Positions 33,237 through 41,895 of a stretch of 64,000 bases of DNA are shown one piece after another. The notes under the pieces were generated by a model. It was not told the DNA's origin and searched no databases. It saw nothing but the letters and a program-made list of their open reading frames with translations. Origin of the DNA: Phytomonospora endophytica (GTDB taxonomy: Bacteria; Actinomycetota; Actinomycetes; Mycobacteriales; Micromonosporaceae). The first letter of the stretch is position 1. Each line of letters opens with the position of its first letter. The position numbers were made by a program, and so were the translations under genes. The DNA lies in the NCBI RefSeq assembly GCF_014202425.1, contig NZ_JACHGT010000007.1:372001-436000 (forward strand), written 5' to 3'.

Positions 33237-33992
33237 ATGGTGCTGCGCAAGATCTTGGCCGCGTTCGGTGCGGGCGTGGAGGTCGACACGCTGCTGTCGG
33301 CGTCGGCCGTCCGTCCAGGTGGGACGCTCAACGGGGAGGTCCGCTTCTCGGGCGGGAAGTCCGACCACCGGGTGACCGCGATCAACCTCGAATTCGTCGC
33401 CGAGGTCGAGGTGGAACGCGACGGTTCGACGCACCGCTCCCGCTACGACTTCTTCGACGCGAAGGTCGCCGGGGAGGTCATGCTCGCGGCGGGCTCGTCC
33501 CACTCGGTGCCGTTCTCGCTGCCCGTCCCCTGGGAAACACCGGTGACCGCACTCGGCGGGCACCAGCTGTACGGGATGCGCCTGGGTGTGGCGACCGAAC
33601 TGGAGCTGGCCGGCGCGCTCGACAAGGGCGACCTCGATCCCCTGCACGTCGAGCCCCTGCCGGTGCAGCAGGCGGTGCTGACCGCGCTGGGCCGCCTCGG
33701 CTTCACCTTCTCCAAGGCCGACCTGGAGGCCGGCACGATCCCCGGTTCGACGATGCCGTTCTACCAGGAGATCGAGTACTGGCCCGGCGGGCAGTTCCGC
33801 AACTCCTTCAAGGAACTGGAGTTGACCTTCATCACCACGGCCTCGGCGGTCGACGTGATCCTGGAGGCCGACAAACGGGGCGGTTTCCTGTCGTCCGGGC
33901 GCGACGCGCTCAACCGCTTCACCCTCCCCCACACCGAGACCGGCGACCTGACCCCGCTGCTCAACGACAAACTCTCCCGCCTCGCGGCCTAG
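33237..33992 (+). CDS. Spo0M-like sporulation-control protein
   Basis: About 251 residues with an arrestin-like N-terminal fold: LLSASAVRPGGTLNGEVRFS and VTAINLEFVAEVEVERDGST. Then SVPFSLPVPWETPVT, the family hallmark, LYGMRLGVATELELAGALDK and EIEYWPGGQF. Spo0M proteins affect stage-0 sporulation in Bacillus and are widespread in actinobacteria with uncertain role. GAGGAG-type ribosome-binding site. A hairpin with eight-base arms (33161-33192) and a -10-like TAGGGT (33160) lie between trpS and this gene, suggesting its own promoter. It overlaps the convergent TetR gene by four bases. Confidence 0.88.
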   Translation: MVLRKILAAFGAGVEVDTLLSASAVRPGGTLNGEVRFSGGKSDHRVTAINLEFVAEVEVERDGSTHRSRYDFFDAKVAGEVMLAAGSSHSVPFSLPVPWETPVTALGGHQLYGMRLGVATELELAGALDKGDLDPLHVEPLPVQQAVLTALGRLGFTFSKADLEAGTIPGSTMPFYQEIEYWPGGQFRNSFKELELTFITTASAVDVILEADKRGGFLSSGRDALNRFTLPHTETGDLTPLLNDKLSRLAA

Positions 33993-34576
33993 GGCTCCCC
34001 GGCGGTGAGATAGCGCTGCACGGTCGGGCCGACCCACGCCACGATCTCCTCCGGTTCCAGATCCACCACCGGGGGCAGGCGCAGCACGTACCGGCAGAGC
34101 ACGACACCCAGCAGTTGCGTCACGACGAGCCCGGCACGGCGGGCGGCGAGCTCCCGGTCGTCGCCGAACAGCTTCCCGAGACCGGTCAGGACCTGCCCGG
34201 ACCAGATCTCGCGGACCCGTTCGGCGGCGGCCTCCTCATTGGACACCGCCGTGCGCAGCAGCGCCACGAGCGTGCGGTCGCTCTCCCACAGGTTCAGTAG
34301 ATGCCGCATGATCGACTCACCGAGCCGCTCCCGCGGCAGCGTGGTGAAGTCGGGCAGATGCAGGTCGTAGCTCGCGGCGAGTGCGAAGAGCTTCTCCTTG
34401 CTGCCGAAGTAGCGCATCACCATCGCCGGATCGATGTGCGCGTCGGCGGCGATGCCCCGGATGGTGGCGCCCTCGTAGCCTTCGGCGATGAAGCGCTCAC
34501 GGGCGGCGTCGAGGATCGCGGCCTTGGTCGCGTCGGAACGGCGCCGCCGCACGGGGGTCTCTTCGGTCGCGGTCAT
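33989..34576 (-). CDS. TetR family transcriptional regulator
   Basis: About 195 residues. Helix-turn-helix: ILDAARERFIAEGYEGATIR, GIAADAHIDPAMVMRYFGSK with EKLFALA. The C-terminal half (TetR_C type) ends VDLEPEEIVAWVGPTVQRYL. TAGGAT lies six bases upstream of the ATG, so the message is probably leaderless. A perfect inverted repeat, GTCAAC-N4-GTTGAC, abuts this -10, strongly suggesting autorepression. No transport or enzyme gene is adjacent in a way that reveals other targets. Confidence 0.9.
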   Translation of the reverse strand: MTATEETPVRRRRSDATKAAILDAARERFIAEGYEGATIRGIAADAHIDPAMVMRYFGSKEKLFALAASYDLHLPDFTTLPRERLGESIMRHLLNLWESDRTLVALLRTAVSNEEAAAERVREIWSGQVLTGLGKLFGDDRELAARRAGLVVTQLLGVVLCRYVLRLPPVVDLEPEEIVAWVGPTVQRYLTAGEP

Positions 34577-34582
34577 GAACGC

Positions 34583-34605
34583 ATCCTACGTCAACAACCG
34601 TTGAC
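34583..34605 (-). promoter_or_regulatory. Autoregulated leaderless promoter: -10 element with adjoining TetR operator
   Basis: TAGGAT (34583-34588, minus strand) is six bases before the ATG. Directly upstream, GTCAAC-AACC-GTTGAC (34590-34605) is a perfect palindrome of the type bound by TetR dimers and would block RNA polymerase between -10 and -35. Confidence 0.55.
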
Positions 34606-34638
34606 TCTCGGGTCGCCCGCGTCACGGACGACCCGAGA
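34606..34638 (-). terminator. Hairpin terminator after the GH3 gene
   Basis: Ten-base arms TCTCGGGTCG / CGACCCGAGA with a 13-base loop, seven bases past the GH3 stop. It separates that gene from the TetR promoter on the same strand. Confidence 0.55.
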
Positions 34639-34644
34639 CACCCG

Positions 34645-37080
34645 TTACACCTCCACGACCGCCGAAATCCGCAGGTCGGCGACCGAACGCCCGGCGTGCA
34701 CGACGTAACTCCCACCGACCGTGCGCCAATCCCCGGCACCCTCGTCCCACACCTGCACCGCCCGCTTCGGGACCTCCACGACCGCCTCGGCCACGTCCCC
34801 GGCACCGGCCGCCACCGACGCGAAGCCCGCCAGCCACCGCGCGGGACGCTCGGCATCGGCGTCGACCGGCTCCAGATACACCTGCACGACCTCACGGCCC
34901 GCGCGATCACCGGCGTTGGCCACATGGACCCTCACCGTGGCCAGCACCTCACCACCGCCGGCCTCGGCCGCGACGTCGTCGTAAGACCAGTCGGTGTACC
35001 CCAGCCCGTGCCCGAACCAGAACGCCGGCGCCGTCTCCCCCCGCTCCCACGCCCGGTAGCCGATGAACACGCCCTCGTCGTAGACGAGTTTCCCGCCGCT
35101 CGGCACCACCTCGGACACCGGAGCATCCGCCAGACGCACCGGCCACGTGGTCGGCAACCGCCCACCCGGTTCCGCCGCACCGGTCAGCACATCGGCGAGC
35201 GCGCCGGCGAACTCCTGCCCACCGAACCAGGTGAGCAGCACCGCCGAGACGTCCTCCACCCACGGCATCTCCACCGGAGCACCCGCGGTCATCACCACGA
35301 CCGTGCGCTCGTTGGCCGCCGCCACCCGCGCCACCAGATCGTCCTGCCGCCCCGGCAACACCAGGCTCTTCCGGTCGAAACCCTCACTCTCCACCGACTC
35401 GGTGGTGTTGACGAACACCACCGCCACGTCCGCCTCACCCGCCGCCCGCGCCGCCCGATCGATGCCCGTCTCGTCGTCGTGCCGCGGACCGGTGTGCCCG
35501 AGAGTGAAGAACACCAGCTTCAACGGACCGCTCACCTGCTCGGGCGCGATCCCCGCCGTCAGCACCAGCGACACCGGCACACCCGCGGTCAACGGAACCG
35601 TGACCCGCATGCTCGGCGGATCGATGAACGCCGCCACCGGATCCGGGCTGCCCGGCACCAGCGCGCCGTCGAAGACCGAAGCGCCGTCCAGCGTGAGCGT
35701 GAACCGCCCGATCCCCGCGACCGCGAACCGATGGTCACCGGAGACCTCCGGCGTGAACGAACCCGTCAACTCCACCGAGGCCAACCGCTCCGGATCGACC
35801 CCCTCGGGCAACTCCCCCATCCAGCCCACCCGGCTCTCCACCAACGTGTCCTCACGCAAGACCGCACCCTCGCGGTCCCGCGCCAACGAACGAAACTCCC
35901 CCGGCACCGGCGGCAACTGCGTCCGGGCATCGGTCCCCACCTCGTAGGAGACCTCCACACCCGGCAGCGCCTCCCGCAACGCCTCCAACGGCGAAGCGAC
36001 GTGCGGCACGAACACCTGCGCACTCCCACCACCCATCACCCGCGGCTCGCTCGCCGCCATACCGCTCACCGCGACACTCCGCACCCCCGCCAACGGCAGC
36101 AGATCCCCCTCATTGCGCGCCAGCACGAACGACCGCGCCGCCACCACCCGCGCATGCGCCGCACCATCGATCTCCGCCGGGAACTGCGCCACCGCCGCCG
36201 GAGCACCCTCCAACGCCCCCACCCTCGCCGCCAACCGCAACACCCGGCGCACCAGATCGTCGACCACCGACTCCTCGACGCGCCCGTCACGCACCGCCGC
36301 CGCCAGATGCTCGCCGTACACCGTCACCGGCCCCGGCATCGCCACATCCGTACCACCCGACACCGAACCCACCGTGTCCCGCGACGCGGTCCAGTCCGAC
36401 ACCACGAACCCGTCGAAACCCCACTCGCCACGCAGAACCCCGTTCTGCAGACCGGAGTTCTCCGTCATCGACAGACCGTTCACCGCGTTATACGCCGACA
36501 TCACCCCCCACGCGCCACCCTTCTTCACCACCGCCTCGAACGGCGCCAAGTACAACTCACGAAGCGCCCGCTCCCCGACGACGACGTCGACGCTCATGCG
36601 GTCGGTCTCGGAATCGTTGGCCACGAAATGCTTCACGGTCGTGGCGACACCACCCGACTGGACACCGCGCACGAAAGCCGCGGCCATCTCACCGGTCAGC
36701 AGCGGGTCTTCGGAGAAGCCCTCGAAGTGGCGCCCACCCAACGGCGAGCGATGGAGGTTCACCGTGGGCGCCAAGAGGACGTGCACGCCCTTGCGGCGGG
36801 CCTCCTGGGCGAGCAGGCGACCACTCTCCTCGGCCAGCGCCGGGTCCCAGCTCGCGGCCTGCGCCGTCGGGCTGGGCAGCGCGATCGCCGCGTCGCCCGT
36901 CCACTCGCGGCCGCGCACGCCGATCGGCCCGTCGGACATCACGATCGGGGCGAGCCCCACCTCGGCCACGCCCGGCAGGGACCACATGTCCTGTCCGGCC
37001 AGCAAGCGGGTCTTGGTGTCCAGGTCGAGGGCCGCGAGGGCCTTCTCGACGGCGGTTTCGACCTCTTCGATGTACGACAT
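34645..37080 (-). CDS. Glycoside hydrolase family 3 enzyme with PA14 insert, probable beta-glucosidase
   Basis: About 811 residues. The GH3 N-terminal barrel has MSDGPIGVRG, GRHFEGFSEDPLLTG, VKHFVANDSETDR and the nucleophile Asp about 229 in FDGFVVSDWTAS. The second GH3 domain follows and is interrupted by a PA14-like beta domain around 430-560 (ELTGSFTPEVSGDHRFAVAG, GRFTLTLDG). A fibronectin-III-like domain closes the protein. There is no signal peptide, so it acts inside the cell on imported oligosaccharides. ATG with AAGGGG upstream. Divergent from a TetR gene with a 22-base operator between them. Confidence 0.92.
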   Translation of the reverse strand: MSYIEEVETAVEKALAALDLDTKTRLLAGQDMWSLPGVAEVGLAPIVMSDGPIGVRGREWTGDAAIALPSPTAQAASWDPALAEESGRLLAQEARRKGVHVLLAPTVNLHRSPLGGRHFEGFSEDPLLTGEMAAAFVRGVQSGGVATTVKHFVANDSETDRMSVDVVVGERALRELYLAPFEAVVKKGGAWGVMSAYNAVNGLSMTENSGLQNGVLRGEWGFDGFVVSDWTASRDTVGSVSGGTDVAMPGPVTVYGEHLAAAVRDGRVEESVVDDLVRRVLRLAARVGALEGAPAAVAQFPAEIDGAAHARVVAARSFVLARNEGDLLPLAGVRSVAVSGMAASEPRVMGGGSAQVFVPHVASPLEALREALPGVEVSYEVGTDARTQLPPVPGEFRSLARDREGAVLREDTLVESRVGWMGELPEGVDPERLASVELTGSFTPEVSGDHRFAVAGIGRFTLTLDGASVFDGALVPGSPDPVAAFIDPPSMRVTVPLTAGVPVSLVLTAGIAPEQVSGPLKLVFFTLGHTGPRHDDETGIDRAARAAGEADVAVVFVNTTESVESEGFDRKSLVLPGRQDDLVARVAAANERTVVVMTAGAPVEMPWVEDVSAVLLTWFGGQEFAGALADVLTGAAEPGGRLPTTWPVRLADAPVSEVVPSGGKLVYDEGVFIGYRAWERGETAPAFWFGHGLGYTDWSYDDVAAEAGGGEVLATVRVHVANAGDRAGREVVQVYLEPVDADAERPARWLAGFASVAAGAGDVAEAVVEVPKRAVQVWDEGAGDWRTVGGSYVVHAGRSVADLRISAVVEV

Positions 37081-37134
37081 GGCGGCGGACCCCTTCGACG
37101 GTCGGACGGGTGACGATGCACGAAGCATGGCACG

Positions 37135-37156
37135 ACCTACCGACCACTCGGTAGGT
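37135..37156. promoter_or_regulatory. TetR-type operator between the GH3 gene and tetR
   Basis: Perfect inverted repeat ACCTACCGA-N4-TCGGTAGGT in the 167-base divergent gap. Nine-base arms with a four-base centre suit a TetR dimer, and the position (55-76 bases before the GH3 start) could block both promoters. Confidence 0.6.
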
Positions 37157-37234
37157 ATCGTTGCGCAACAGAGACCGAACCACTCCCCGAACCAGACCAT
37201 AACGGGCACGACCGCGATGCCGACCCCGAACGAA

Positions 37235-37240
37235 TAGGCT
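37235..37240 (+). promoter_or_regulatory. Predicted leaderless -10 element of the tetR gene at 37248
   Basis: TAGGCT followed by seven bases and ATG; no ribosome-binding site. Confidence 0.45.
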
Positions 37241-37247
37241 CTGCCCC

Positions 37248-37838
37248 ATGACGCAGGCACGCACCACCCGCCGCACCGTCCGACCCGAGGAACGCCGCCA
37301 GGACATCCTCGAAGCCGCCCTCACCCTCTTCGCCGAACGCGGCTACCGCGGCGCCAGCCTCGCCACCATCGCCGAGAAGGCCGGACTGACCCAACAGGGC
37401 CTGCTGCACTACTTCCCCAGCAAAGAACGCCTCCTCACCGAAGTCCTCCGCCTCCGCGACGAACGCGACATGGCCGCCACCGGCACCGCCGACACCACCC
37501 TCGACGCGCTCGCGCGGATCGTCGAGCTCAACCAGGAACGCAGGGGGATGGTGCAGTCGTACACGGTGCTGTCGGCCGACAGCGTCACCGAAGGCCACCC
37601 GGCCCGGGACTTCTTCACCGAGCGCTACGAGCGGCTGCGCCTCGAACTGGCCAAGGTCGTACGCGCCGAGCTCGGTGACTCACCGCGCGCCGGAATGACC
37701 CCGGAGACGGCGGCGACACTGCTCATCGCGGTGATGGACGGACTGCAGCTGCAATGGTTGCTGTCCGACGAGACCGTGGACATGGCGGGGGCGTTCCGGG
37801 GGATGCTGGAGCTGCTGCGGACTCACCCGAGCGGGTGA
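37248..37838 (+). CDS. TetR family transcriptional regulator
   Basis: About 196 residues. The helix-turn-helix is DILEAALTLFAERGYRGASL, ATIAEKAGLTQQGLLHYFPS with KERLL. The C-terminal domain has YTVLSADSVTEGHPARDFF and LLIAVMDGLQLQWLLSDET, the C-terminal type (TetR_C_6 like) often linked to sugar hydrolase genes in actinobacteria. Divergent from the GH3 gene with the shared operator at 37135, so it very probably represses the hydrolase and itself, with a sugar or its derivative as inducer. Confidence 0.9.
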   Translation: MTQARTTRRTVRPEERRQDILEAALTLFAERGYRGASLATIAEKAGLTQQGLLHYFPSKERLLTEVLRLRDERDMAATGTADTTLDALARIVELNQERRGMVQSYTVLSADSVTEGHPARDFFTERYERLRLELAKVVRAELGDSPRAGMTPETAATLLIAVMDGLQLQWLLSDETVDMAGAFRGMLELLRTHPSG

Positions 37839-38050
37839 AACCGCACGCCTGGTGCCCGCACATATGGAGACCCGGTTTTCAGCCGGTTCCGGCGAGGTTT
37901 CGGCGCATGGATGAGACGTTCGAGGATCCGTGCGGGGACTATCTCGCGAGGATCGGGAAACGCCGCTCCAACGGCCCGCGCAGGGATTGTCTGCTTCCTT
38001 ACCGGACCGACGAGATCGATTCCTTCTTCGTCGGAGGCCGGGAAACAACG

Positions 38051-38079
38051 ATCGCCCGAGGCAATATGCCTCGGGCGAT
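38051..38079 (-). terminator. Rho-independent terminator of tRNA-Pro
   Basis: Perfect 13-base arms (ATCGCCCGAGGCA and complement) with a three-base loop, starting six bases after the tRNA 3' end, followed on the minus strand by CGTTGTTT. Confidence 0.8.
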
Positions 38080-38084
38080 TACTG

Positions 38085-38158
38085 TCGGGACGGCGGGATT
38101 CGAACCCACGACCCCCTGACCCCCAGTCAGGTACGCTACCAAGCTGCGCCACGTCCCG
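38085..38158 (-). tRNA. tRNA-Pro (anticodon GGG)
   Basis: Acceptor arms CGGGACG / CGTCCCG, anticodon stem CCTGA / TCAGG with loop CTGGGGG giving anticodon GGG, and T-loop GTGGG-TTCGAAT-CCCGC. The 3' CCA is not encoded; the discriminator base is A. It decodes CCC/CCU proline codons. A strong terminator follows within six bases. Confidence 0.95.
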
Positions 38159-38342
38159 AAGCCACCCGCACCTTGTGAGCGCTGGCAGCGAGGAGAAGCT
38201 TAACCCAGGCGGCTATGGGGTCCGCAAGCAGGTTCCCGTGCGCGGGGATCGGGGGCGGTGACGTGGATGCGGCGTCCCGAGGGATGCCCTGTGGCCTGCG
38301 GACTCGGGTCCCGGCGAACGCCACCGGCCTCAAGAACACGAA

Positions 38343-38370
38343 CGCCCGGCGGGGTCTCCCCCACCGGGCG
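38343..38370 (-). terminator. Terminator of the cmk-der operon
   Basis: Arms CGCCCGG / CCGGGCG with an inner CGGGG-TCT-CCCCC helix, just beyond the der stop codon. On the minus strand it is followed by TTCGTGTTCTT. Confidence 0.6.
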
Positions 38371-38388
38371 CCGCGTCAACGTCCGTCC

Positions 38389-39813
38389 CTACTTCTTCCC
38401 GCCGGGCTTGCCGCCCGGCTTCCCGCGCTTCTCGCGGGCCTTCACCGTGATCGAGATCGGGCTGCCGATGAAGCCGAAGTCTTCGCGCAGCCGCCGTTCG
38501 ACGTAGCGCACGTACTGCGGGTCGAGACGCCCCGAGGTGAACAGGATGAACCTGGGGGGCCGGATGTCAACCTGGGTCGCGAAGAGGATCCTCGGTGCCT
38601 TTCCACCCCGGATGGGGTGGGGGTGGGCGGCGATGAGGGCGGCGAGCCACTGGTTGAGCTCGCCGGTCGACACGCGTTGTTCCCACCCGTCGAGGGCGGT
38701 GCGGATCTCGCGGGCGAGTTTCTGGACGGCGCGGCCGGTGAGGGCGGAGATGTTGATGCGCGGGGCCCAGGTGATGCGCTTGAGTTCGCGGTCGATCTCG
38801 CGGTCGAGGTAGTAGCGCCTGTCCTCGTCGACGAGGTCCCACTTGTTGAAGACGATGACGAGGGCGCGTCCGGCTTCGACGACCTGCGTCAGGACGCGCT
38901 GGTCCTGTTCGCTGATCGGTTCGGAGGAGTCGAGGAGCACGACGGCGACTTCGGCGGCCTCGATCGCCGACTGGGTGCGCAGGCTCGCGTAGTACTCGGT
39001 GCCGCTGGCCTGTGCGACGCGGCGGCGGAGGCCGGCGGTGTCGACGAGGTGGAAGGTCTCGCCGTCGATGTCGACGAGGGTGTCGACGGGGTCGACGGTG
39101 GTGCCGGCGACGGAGTCGACGACGGCCCGGTCGTCTTTGGAGAGCTGGTTGAGCAGGCTCGACTTGCCGACGTTGGGGCGTCCGACGAGCGCGACGCGGC
39201 GGGGGCCGCCCGCTTTGGGTTCGCGGTCCTCGGGCATCTCCGGGAGGAGTTTGAGGATCTCGTCGAGGAGGTCGCCGGAGCCGCGACCGTGGAGGGCCGA
39301 GATCGGGAAGGGCTCACCGAGGCCGAGGGACCAGAGTCCGGCGGCTTCGGGTTCGAGTCGCTGGTCGTCGATCTTGTTGGCGATGAGCAGGACGGGTTTC
39401 CCGCCTCGCTGGAGGACGCGGGCGGCGGCCTCGTCGGTGTCGGTGGCACCGACGATGGCGTCGACGACGAGGAGGATCACGTCGGCGGTGCGCATGGCGA
39501 TCTCCGCCTGCGTCGCGATGGCCGCCGCGCGGCCTTTCGCGTCGGGTTCCCAGCCGCCGGTGTCGACGAGGGTGAAGCGCCGGCCGGCCCATTGGGCGTC
39601 GTAGGCGACGCGGTCGCGGGTCACGCCCGGCACGTCTTCGACGACCGCTTGGCGGCGGCCGAGGATCCGGTTCACGAGGGTCGACTTGCCGACGTTCGGT
39701 CGCCCGACGACGGCGACGACCGGTACCGGGCCCTCGTCGAGTTCCGCGCGGGCGGCCTCGACGTCGGCGGTGAACTCTTCGGCGAGGGCGGCCCAGATGG
39801 CCTCGTCAGTCAC
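38389..39813 (-). CDS. der: Ribosome-assembly GTPase Der (EngA)
   Basis: About 474 residues. Two tandem GTPase domains carry [10 protein letters not shown] and [11 protein letters not shown]-loops, DTGG/DTAG G3 motifs, and NKID and NKWD G4 motifs. A KH-like C-terminal domain ([20 protein letters not shown]) and a Lys/Gly-rich tail follow. Der acts in 50S subunit maturation. The GTG start has GGGGAAG upstream and overlaps the end of cmk by eight bases, the universal cmk-der arrangement of actinobacteria. Confidence 0.97.
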   Translation of the reverse strand: MTDEAIWAALAEEFTADVEAARAELDEGPVPVVAVVGRPNVGKSTLVNRILGRRQAVVEDVPGVTRDRVAYDAQWAGRRFTLVDTGGWEPDAKGRAAAIATQAEIAMRTADVILLVVDAIVGATDTDEAAARVLQRGGKPVLLIANKIDDQRLEPEAAGLWSLGLGEPFPISALHGRGSGDLLDEILKLLPEMPEDREPKAGGPRRVALVGRPNVGKSSLLNQLSKDDRAVVDSVAGTTVDPVDTLVDIDGETFHLVDTAGLRRRVAQASGTEYYASLRTQSAIEAAEVAVVLLDSSEPISEQDQRVLTQVVEAGRALVIVFNKWDLVDEDRRYYLDREIDRELKRITWAPRINISALTGRAVQKLAREIRTALDGWEQRVSTGELNQWLAALIAAHPHPIRGGKAPRILFATQVDIRPPRFILFTSGRLDPQYVRYVERRLREDFGFIGSPISITVKAREKRGKPGGKPGGKK

Positions 39814-40486
39814 GTACTTCCCCGTTGCTGTCGTTGAGCAGTCGGCGCATGCGGTCGACGACTTCTTCGATGCCGAGTCCGGTGGTGTCGAGGATGACGG
39901 CGCCGGGCGCGGCTTCATGCGGTTTGGTGGTCTTGGCGTCGGCGGTGTCTCGGCGGGCGAGGTCGGCGGCGGTGGTGGTGATGTCGGTGTTGTTCTCGGT
40001 GCTGCGCCGCCGGGCGCGTTCGGCTTCGTCGGCGGTGAGGTAGATCTTGAGGTCGGCGTCGGGTGCGACGACCTCGCCGATGTCGCGGCCTTCGACGACG
40101 ATGCCGGCGGGGGCTTCGGCGATGATGCGGCGCTGTTCGGCGATGAGGTGCGCGCGGACGGCGGGGATGCCCGCGACGGCGGAGACGGCGGCGGTGACCT
40201 CGGGTCCGCGGATCTCGGCGTCGACGGGGGCGCCGTCGAGGCGGGTGTAGGGGTCGGCGGGGGTGGTGCCGAAGTCGAGCTTCGCGTGGTGGACCGCCGT
40301 GGTGACCGCGTCGGTGTTGGTGAGGTCGAGGCCGGCGCGGAGGGCGGCGAGGGTCGCCGCGCGGTACATGGCGCCGGTGTCGAGGTAGGCGGCGCCGAGC
40401 TGGGTCGCGAGCCGTTTGGACACGGTGGATTTTCCGGTCCCGGAGGGTCCGTCCACCGCGACTACTCGTGCCTGCTGGCTGTTCAC
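39806..40486 (-). CDS. cmk: Cytidylate kinase
   Basis: About 226 residues. P-loop is [20 protein letters not shown], then [20 protein letters not shown] and [34 protein letters not shown] is the lid. The enzyme phosphorylates CMP/dCMP to the diphosphate. GTG start with AGGAGG five bases upstream. Its promoter region (40487-40618) is shared with the divergent alkyltransferase gene. Confidence 0.96.
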   Translation of the reverse strand: MNSQQARVVAVDGPSGTGKSTVSKRLATQLGAAYLDTGAMYRAATLAALRAGLDLTNTDAVTTAVHHAKLDFGTTPADPYTRLDGAPVDAEIRGPEVTAAVSAVAGIPAVRAHLIAEQRRIIAEAPAGIVVEGRDIGEVVAPDADLKIYLTADEAERARRRSTENNTDITTTAADLARRDTADAKTTKPHEAAPGAVILDTTGLGIEEVVDRMRRLLNDSNGEVRD

Positions 40487-40606
40487 GTTCGCCTCCTGAT
40501 CACCGTTCGGGCCGCACCAATCATGCCTTGTCACCCGAAGTGAGCTCCGGCACGGGCGGGGTTTGCGGGCGGGGGTCGTGGCCCGCGTCGTGTCGGAGGC
40601 GTGAAT

Positions 40607-40612
40607 TAGTCT
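40607..40612 (+). promoter_or_regulatory. Predicted leaderless -10 element of the ogt-like gene
   Basis: TAGTCT, identical to the trpS leader promoter, six bases before GTG 40619; no ribosome-binding site. Confidence 0.5.
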
Positions 40613-40618
40613 CGTGGC

Positions 40619-41170
40619 GTGGGCGACGACACAGGCAACGGTACGTGTTCTGGGGTGCTTCCCGGTCCGAACGGCCCGGTGGGCGTGGTGCTCTCCGAGG
40701 TGGGTTTGCTGCGATTGTCCCTCCTCGACCGGGAGGAGCGTTCGGCGGATCGGCCGCCGCCGGCGAGCGATGCCGGGGATCCGCGCATGGCGGCCGTCGC
40801 CAAGCAGCTGGCGGCCTATCTGGCCGGTGACCTGCGGGAGTTCTCGCTGTCGCTGGACTGGTCGTTGAGCGGTGGCTTTCAGCAGAAGGTCCTCAAGACG
40901 CTGTACGAGACCGTCGGCTACGGCGAGACGGTCAGTTACGGCGAGCTGGCGGCTCGGGCGGGCCGTCCGGGGGCGGCGAGGGTGGTCGGGGCGATCATGG
41001 GGAGCAATCCGATCCCGATCATCGTGCCGTGTCACCGGGTCGTGGACAGTGGTGGCGGGCTGGGCGGGTTCTCGGGCAGCCGCCGTGGTCCCTCGATGGA
41101 GACCAAGCGGCGGCTGCTGACGTTGGAGGAGTCGATCGCCCCGACTCTGTTCGATTGGACGTTCGACTAG
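40619..41170 (+). CDS. ogt: Methylated-DNA--protein-cysteine S-methyltransferase
   Basis: About 183 residues. The active-site motif PCHRVVDSGGGLGGFSGS contains the acceptor Cys; GGFQQKVLKTLYETVGYGET and SYGELAARAGRPGAARVVGA are the DNA-binding helix-turn-helix and conserved Asn/Arg region. It removes alkyl groups from O6-guanine in a suicide reaction. Divergent from cmk and convergent, with four bases overlap, with rluB. Confidence 0.93.
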   Translation: MGDDTGNGTCSGVLPGPNGPVGVVLSEVGLLRLSLLDREERSADRPPPASDAGDPRMAAVAKQLAAYLAGDLREFSLSLDWSLSGGFQQKVLKTLYETVGYGETVSYGELAARAGRPGAARVVGAIMGSNPIPIIVPCHRVVDSGGGLGGFSGSRRGPSMETKRRLLTLEESIAPTLFDWTFD

Positions 41171-41895
41171 AGTCCGACGGCCTTGTACAGCGCCCCGAGT
41201 TCACCCTGGTTGAGGTTGCGCACGGTCCCCGGTTTGAGGTTGCCGAGGGCGACGGTGCCGATCTTGGTGCGCACGAGGCGGTAGACCGGGTGGCCGACGT
41301 GGTCGAGGAGGCGCCGGACGATGTGCTTGCGGCCTTCGTGGACGACGATCTCGACGAGGGAGCGGCTCTCGAACTCGTCGATGATGCGGAAGTCGTCGAC
41401 GGAGACGGGCCCGTCGTCGAGGGTGACGCCCTTGGCGAGCTTCTTGCCCAGGAACGGTGAGACCGGGCCGCGCACCTCGCAGCGGTAGGTCTTGGCGATC
41501 TCGTACGAGGGGTGCATGAGCCGGTGGGCGAGGTCGCCGTCGTTGGTGAGGAGCAGGAGGCCTTCGCTGTCGGTGTCGAGGCGGCCGACGTGGAAGATCC
41601 GCTCCGGTACGGCCGTGACGTAGTTGGCGAGGCTGGGGCGGCCCTGCTCGTCGGACATCGACGAGACGACCCCGCGTGGTTTGTTGAGCGCGAGGTGGAC
41701 CGTGCGCACGTCGGTGATGAGGCGTTCCCCGTCGACGTGGATGACGGCGGTGGACGGGTCGACGCGGCTGCCGAGGATGGCGACCTTCCCGTCGACGGTG
41801 ACGCGTCCTTCGGCGATCAGTTCCTCACTGGCGCGGCGGGAGCCGACACCGGCGGAGGCGAGGACCTTCTGCAGTCGCTGCTCGTTCTCAGTCAT
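41167..41895 (-). CDS. rluB: rRNA pseudouridine synthase (RluB family)
   Basis: About 242 residues: an N-terminal S4 RNA-binding domain (RLQKVLASAGVGSRRASEEL) and a RsuA/RluB-type catalytic domain with the Asp in HVGRLDTDSEGLLLLTNDG. TYRCEVRGPVSPFLGKKLAK and VHEGRKHIVRRLLDHVGHPV are family elements. It makes pseudouridine in 23S rRNA near the peptidyl transferase centre. Its start overlaps the scpB stop by eight bases, in the conserved parA-scpA-scpB-rluB order. Confidence 0.95.
   Translation of the reverse strand: MTENEQRLQKVLASAGVGSRRASEELIAEGRVTVDGKVAILGSRVDPSTAVIHVDGERLITDVRTVHLALNKPRGVVSSMSDEQGRPSLANYVTAVPERIFHVGRLDTDSEGLLLLTNDGDLAHRLMHPSYEIAKTYRCEVRGPVSPFLGKKLAKGVTLDDGPVSVDDFRIIDEFESRSLVEIVVHEGRKHIVRRLLDHVGHPVYRLVRTKIGTVALGNLKPGTVRNLNQGELGALYKAVGL

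Noticed and set aside
34696-37113. 805-codon plus-strand frame
   Set aside because: Antisense to the GH3 gene; Arg/His/Pro-rich composition from reading GC-rich codons backwards.
37907-38119. Plus-strand frame beginning MDETFEDPCGDYLARIGKRR
   Set aside because: Runs through the tRNA terminator and antisense to the tRNA-Pro gene, with no ribosome-binding site.
37823-38152. Minus-strand frame with GSGGRGFESRRPDSNRP
   Set aside because: This peptide is a well-known false product of translating a tRNA gene.
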